Source of the DNA: Paenibacillus sp. FSL W8-0186
GTDB lineage: Bacteria; Bacillota; Bacilli; Paenibacillales; Paenibacillaceae
DNA: 64,000 bases
Direction: 5' to 3'
NCBI RefSeq assembly: GCF_037969765.1
Contig: NZ_CP150207.1
Span: 1,908,001-1,972,000 of the forward strand
The notes under the pieces are model-generated. The model worked only from the letters and a program-made list of their open reading frames with translations, searched no databases and was not told where the DNA came from. Positions 61,213-64,000 of the stretch are shown here, in pieces (position 1 is the first letter of the stretch; each line of letters opens with the position of its first letter). The translations under genes were made by a program, and so were the position numbers.

Positions 61213-61809
61213 ATGAATATCGGGCTGACGGGCGGAATCGCCACGGGCAAAAGCACGGTCTCCCAAATGCTGGTTAAGCGGGGGGCCATATTAATTGATG
61301 CCGATGTCATCGCCAGAGAGGTGATGGAGCCCGGGCATCCGGTGCTGCAGGCGGTACGGGAGCGGTTCGGGCCAGACGTTCTCTACGATGACGGTACATT
61401 AAACCGTAAAAGGCTGGGCGAAATCGTCTTTTCCGATCCAGAGAAGCTTAAAACGCTGAATGGCCTTACCCATCCCGCTATTCGCGCCGAAATGAGGAAA
61501 CGGATGGCCGCTTATGAGGCAGCGGACCCTGGACGGCTTGTCGTCGTGGATATACCGCTGCTGTATGAATCCGGTTTGGAAACGATGTTTGAACAAGTGA
61601 TGGTGGTCTACGTGCCACGTGAATTGCAGCTTAAGAGGCTGATGCAGAGAGACGAACTGACCTTAGAGCAGGCAGAGGCGAGAATACGAGCCCAAATGGA
61701 TATCGAGAAAAAGAAGGAGAGGGCGGATATTTTGATTGATAACAGCCTCGGAATGGATAAGACGGAGTTGCAGATCGCGGAATTTTGGCGGAACAAGGTT
61801 TTGCTATGA
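61213..61809 (+). CDS. coaE: Dephospho-CoA kinase
   Basis: 198 aa, ATG after AGCGAGGTG. Walker A GLTGGIATGKST, DADVIAREVMEPG, DIPLLYESGLE and YVPRELQLKRLMQRD (lid) match CoaE. Last step of coenzyme A synthesis. Ends in ATGA overlapping the lytic transglycosylase start. A ytaF-like gene that separates mutM and coaE in B. subtilis is absent. Confidence 0.93.
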   Translation: MNIGLTGGIATGKSTVSQMLVKRGAILIDADVIAREVMEPGHPVLQAVRERFGPDVLYDDGTLNRKRLGEIVFSDPEKLKTLNGLTHPAIRAEMRKRMAAYEAADPGRLVVVDIPLLYESGLETMFEQVMVVYVPRELQLKRLMQRDELTLEQAEARIRAQMDIEKKKERADILIDNSLGMDKTELQIAEFWRNKVLL

Positions 61810-62369
61810 AATGGCTGCGTAAAAAAAGAGTGCTGCTTTTGTTGTTTCTCGGTTTTACTGTCATTTTATTTTTTAATTCCAAATGGTTAGCCTTATTTTA
61901 TCCGATTCATTTCAAAGAGGAAATAAAAGTTCATGCTCAGAAATACAATCTCGATCCTTTGATGGTGGCAGCGATCATTCGGGTGGAGAGCAATTACAAG
62001 ACAGGGTCCGAATCCAAGAAGGGCGCGCTTGGCATCATGCAGATCATGCCGGATACCGCGAAATGGGTTATCGAACAGTCGAAGCTGCCGGACGTGTCTT
62101 TAGATAAGGTGAAGGAAGAGAGCGATACGAATATCGCGATCGGAACCTGGTATTTGAAATCGCTGCACGAACAATTCGACGGTAATGAGATCGCCATGAT
62201 CGCTGCATATAACGCAGGGCCGACGAATGTCCGGAATTGGTTGCGCAGCGGCAGGTGGGATGGAAAGCTCGAATCGGTCAAAAATATCCCTTTTGGCGAA
62301 ACGAGGCATTATGTACAAAGAGTTACTCATTACTACGATCAATACTCTGACATTTATGAGCATTTGTAA
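61806..62369 (+). CDS. Lytic transglycosylase (SLT domain)
   Basis: 187 aa from the ATG at 61806, overlapping coaE by four bases; an in-frame start at 61785 would lie inside coaE. One N-terminal membrane helix (VLLLLFLGFTVILFF) then a goose-lysozyme-type SLT domain: VAAIIRVESNYK (catalytic Glu), SKKGALGIMQIMPDTA and AAYNAGPTNVRNWL. Cuts peptidoglycan outside the membrane. Coupled to coaE. Confidence 0.89.
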   Translation: MKWLRKKRVLLLLFLGFTVILFFNSKWLALFYPIHFKEEIKVHAQKYNLDPLMVAAIIRVESNYKTGSESKKGALGIMQIMPDTAKWVIEQSKLPDVSLDKVKEESDTNIAIGTWYLKSLHEQFDGNEIAMIAAYNAGPTNVRNWLRSGRWDGKLESVKNIPFGETRHYVQRVTHYYDQYSDIYEHL

Positions 62370-62453
62370 ATTACCGGGCCTATTCCCGTATGATAGAGAA
62401 GCATTGGACAGGCTGGGGCCTGCGCCAATGCTTCCTGAGCTTGGTTGGTCAAA

Positions 62454-62675
62454 TTATTGGAATTGACCTGCCAGCTGCTGCTCGGCAATTGTTACCAGAC
62501 GTTTGGTGATGAAACCACCAATCGAACCGTTTTCGTAAGAAGTCAGGTTACCAGCATATCCGTCTTGTGGGAAAGAGATGCCAAGCTCCTGAGCTACTTC
62601 ATATTTCATTTGCTCCAGAGCGCCGGAAGCTTGTCTAACCACCAGGTCGTTCGAAGAATTATTATTTTGAGCCAT
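62454..62675 (-). CDS. Alpha/beta-type small acid-soluble spore protein
   Basis: 73 aa, ATG after AGGAGGTGAAC. Shows the SASP family patterns: ALEQMKYEVAQELGI (contains the GPR protease cleavage site within KYEVA), YAGNLTSYENGSIGGFITKRLVTIAEQQL. These proteins coat spore DNA in the A-form and are made in the forespore under SigG. Strongly confirms a spore-former. Confidence 0.93.
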   Translation of the reverse strand: MAQNNNSSNDLVVRQASGALEQMKYEVAQELGISFPQDGYAGNLTSYENGSIGGFITKRLVTIAEQQLAGQFQ

Positions 62676-62828
62676 GATATGTTCACCTCCTTGTGGTAAA
62701 AGTATTATGTGCTGAAATAGACGACTTCATTACGAATATTTTAGTTATTTATTGGCATTCGTTGATGCATCCGACAACAGAGATCTTAGTTAAATCAAAA
62801 TTCCTAATAAAAAGGGGGTAAAAGCACG

Positions 62829-63305
62829 TTGAAATGTCCATATTGTGACTATTCCGGAACAAAGGTGCTGGACTCCAGACCGGCAAACGAGAATCGTTCC
62901 ATCCGCCGCAGGCGGGAGTGCGAGAAATGCAGCCGCCGGTTCACTACCTTTGAGATGGTGGAGGAAATGCCGCTGATCGTTATCAAGAAGGACGGCAGCC
63001 GAGAGGAATTTAATCGGGAGAAGTTGCTCCGGGGTTTGATTCGCGCTTGCGAGAAACGGCCGGTGTCCGTGGAACAGCTGGAATCGATCGTGTCGGCAGC
63101 GGAAAGATCGCTGCGTCATACCGCTAACGCGGAAGTAGAGAGCCGGGAAATCGGAGAGCTTATTATGGAGCAATTGTATCCTGTAGATGAGGTCGCATAC
63201 GTAAGGTTTGCTTCGGTCTATCGCCAATTCAAGGACATCAATATGTTCATGAAGGAGTTAAAGGGACTGCTCTCGAAGAGCAGCGGCCCGTCGGATTCGA
63301 TGTAA
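62829..63305 (+). CDS. nrdR: Transcriptional repressor NrdR
   Basis: 158 aa, TTG start about 10 bases after GGGGG; the TTG gives the invariant start (L/M)KCPYCDY. Zinc ribbon (CPYC and CEKC) followed by an ATP-cone ([32 protein letters not shown]). NrdR represses ribonucleotide reductase genes according to ATP/dATP state; its NrdR boxes are not seen in this window. Confidence 0.95.
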   Translation: MKCPYCDYSGTKVLDSRPANENRSIRRRRECEKCSRRFTTFEMVEEMPLIVIKKDGSREEFNREKLLRGLIRACEKRPVSVEQLESIVSAAERSLRHTANAEVESREIGELIMEQLYPVDEVAYVRFASVYRQFKDINMFMKELKGLLSKSSGPSDSM

Positions 63306-63344
63306 TCCGCAGGTAGACTTTGAATACGCTGGAGGCTTGGATTT

Positions 63345-63545
63345 ATGAAATGGAACAGCCAGGCCGGGATGGCGCTTGGGTTTCTAGCCGGCACGACATT
63401 TGGCAGCGGGATAGGCTTTCTGCTTCATTGGCATTCTTATGATCTGGTTGCGATCGTGAGCGCCTGCGGCGTTATCGGCACAGCCGCAGGGGCGTGGACG
63501 GTGCGTAGAATTGTTCGCGGCACCCCAAATGCTAACAAATTGTGA
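63345..63545 (+). CDS. Small membrane protein, unknown
   Basis: 66 aa, ATG after GGAGG. Two hydrophobic helices (MALGFLAGTTFGSGIGFLLHW and DLVAIVSACGVIGTAAGAW) ending in a basic tail (RRIVRGTPNANKL). Family not recognised. It sits between nrdR and the pstS promoter; gene content gives no function. Confidence 0.6.
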   Translation: MKWNSQAGMALGFLAGTTFGSGIGFLLHWHSYDLVAIVSACGVIGTAAGAWTVRRIVRGTPNANKL

Positions 63546-63574
63546 AGAGCGACAGAAAAATTTAAGAAAATTGG

Positions 63575-63636
63575 AATAATAAATACCCGTTTCATTCACG
63601 TTAAGTGATAGAAGCGGGTATTTATTATTATTTTTT
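63575..63636 (+). terminator. Terminator whose T-tract runs into the pstS PhoP box
   Basis: 15-bp perfect stem AATAATAAATACCCG / CGGGTATTTATTATT, loop of about 25 bases, then ATTTTTT. Confidence 0.75.
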
Positions 63637-63661
63637 ACACAGAGTTTACAAAACTCATACA
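63634..63661 (+). promoter_or_regulatory. PhoP box upstream of pstS
   Basis: TTTACA-N5-TTTACA at 63634 and 63645, and a third in-phase unit CATACA at 63656, all on an 11-bp period. TATAAT at 63682-63687 is the likely -10, with a start near 63694. Confidence 0.76.
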
Positions 63662-63723
63662 TGGGTTTGATATTCGGTTTCTATAATCAGACTATACAAA
63701 CAAATGAGGGGGAAACCTTAACA

Positions 63724-64000
63724 ATGAAAAAGAGTTTGATGTTAATTTTAACTTTGGTACTGACTTTCACGTTGGCCGCATGCGGACCAAATAACGCGGC
63801 AAAGTCCAATAATTCAGCAGAAGCTCCAGGCGCTGCTAACGAAACTCCGGCAAATGAAACGCCAGCATCCGAGCTGTCCGGTTCAATCCTTGCTGTTGGC
63901 TCTTCTGCACTTCAACCTCTCGTGGATCAAGCGTCCAAAAAATTCATGGATCAGCATCCGAAGGTTTCTATCCAAGTACAAGGCGGCGGCAGCGGCACGG
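63724..64000 (+). CDS. pstS: Phosphate-binding lipoprotein PstS (3' end outside window)
   Basis: The frame begins with ATG at 63724, after GAGGGGG, and runs off the window. Signal peptide with lipobox (TFTLAACGPN), a Ser/Ala/Glu-rich linker, then the PstS start: SGSILAVGSSALQPL, KFMDQHPKVSI, QVQGGGSGTG. It is the extracytoplasmic phosphate receptor of the Pst system. pstC and pstA probably follow beyond the window; pstB and phoU are 7.7 kb upstream. Confidence 0.88.
   Translation, partial: MKKSLMLILTLVLTFTLAACGPNNAAKSNNSAEAPGAANETPANETPASELSGSILAVGSSALQPLVDQASKKFMDQHPKVSIQVQGGGSGT

Overview
The window looks like a chromosome segment of a spore-forming, moderately GC-rich Firmicute, most probably Paenibacillus or a close relative. 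The evidence is strong AGGAGG ribosome-binding sites with ATG, GTG and TTG starts, many sporulation genes (CotD-like coat protein, five YheC/YheD ATP-grasp proteins, YtrH/YtrI, YtvI, SpoVB-like, alpha/beta SASP), and a backbone in Bacillus subtilis order (ytpI, ytrI-ytrH, dnaE, accDA, pykA, fxsA, ytvI, citZ-icd-mdh, phoPR, polA-mutM-coaE, nrdR). No rRNA, tRNA, CRISPR array, prophage or transposase was seen. The species call is inference.

Layout. 1-3572: end of a D-glucosaminate/2-keto-3-deoxygluconate type catabolic operon (DgaE-like lyase cut by the window edge, DgaF-like aldolase, PfkB sugar kinase, GntR/UTRA regulator). 3668-3907: CotD-like coat protein. 4137-9104: nos-type accessory cluster (NosD, NosL, NosY, NosF, a TlpA/ResA thioredoxin and an orphan NarL-type histidine kinase) with no nosZ in the window. 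9177-11738: a possibly broken gene, a small secreted protein that seems to start at ATA, and a copper/cytochrome group (YtkA-like lipoprotein, lipoprotein cytochrome c, SCO1). 11727-15389: minus-strand SpoVB-like flippase, amidase, class F-like sortase and a repetitive MPKTG protein. 15546-24235: a HAD phosphatase, five tandem minus-strand YheC/YheD paralogues, then yheB and yheA. 24341-32607: YtoI, YtpI, YtrI/YtrH, DnaE, PgpA-like protein. 32743-38737: accDA, pykA, thioesterase, FxsA, YtvI. 39073-42529: citZ-icd-mdh. 42700-48067: assorted genes ending with fumarase. 48071-56724: phoR, phoP, a heavy-metal ATPase operon ending in an FNR-type regulator, a soluble chemoreceptor-like protein and pstB-phoU. 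56896-64000: polA, a repeat-rich gap, mutM, coaE, a lytic transglycosylase, SASP, nrdR, a small membrane protein and the start of pstS.

Two regulatory stories stand out. First, paired TTNACA repeats on an 11-bp period (PhoP boxes) precede phoP, the soluble chemoreceptor, pstB-phoU and pstS, suggesting one phosphate-starvation regulon that includes a cytoplasmic chemotaxis-type signalling protein. Second, a near-perfect FNR box (TTGAT-N4-GTCAA) is centred about 41.5 bp before the predicted start of an operon encoding an HMA protein, a P1B-type ATPase with an unusual CPG motif, and an FNR-type regulator with the cysteines and DNA-reading residues of an oxygen-sensing FNR. This predicts an anaerobically autoregulated metal-transport operon.

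Other structural oddities are a MITE-like nested repeat between polA and mutM that carries small hairpins with three-base loops, a perfect cre site between ytvI and citZ, and Ala-rich inserts in DnaE. All calls come from reading the sequence; no database search was possible.
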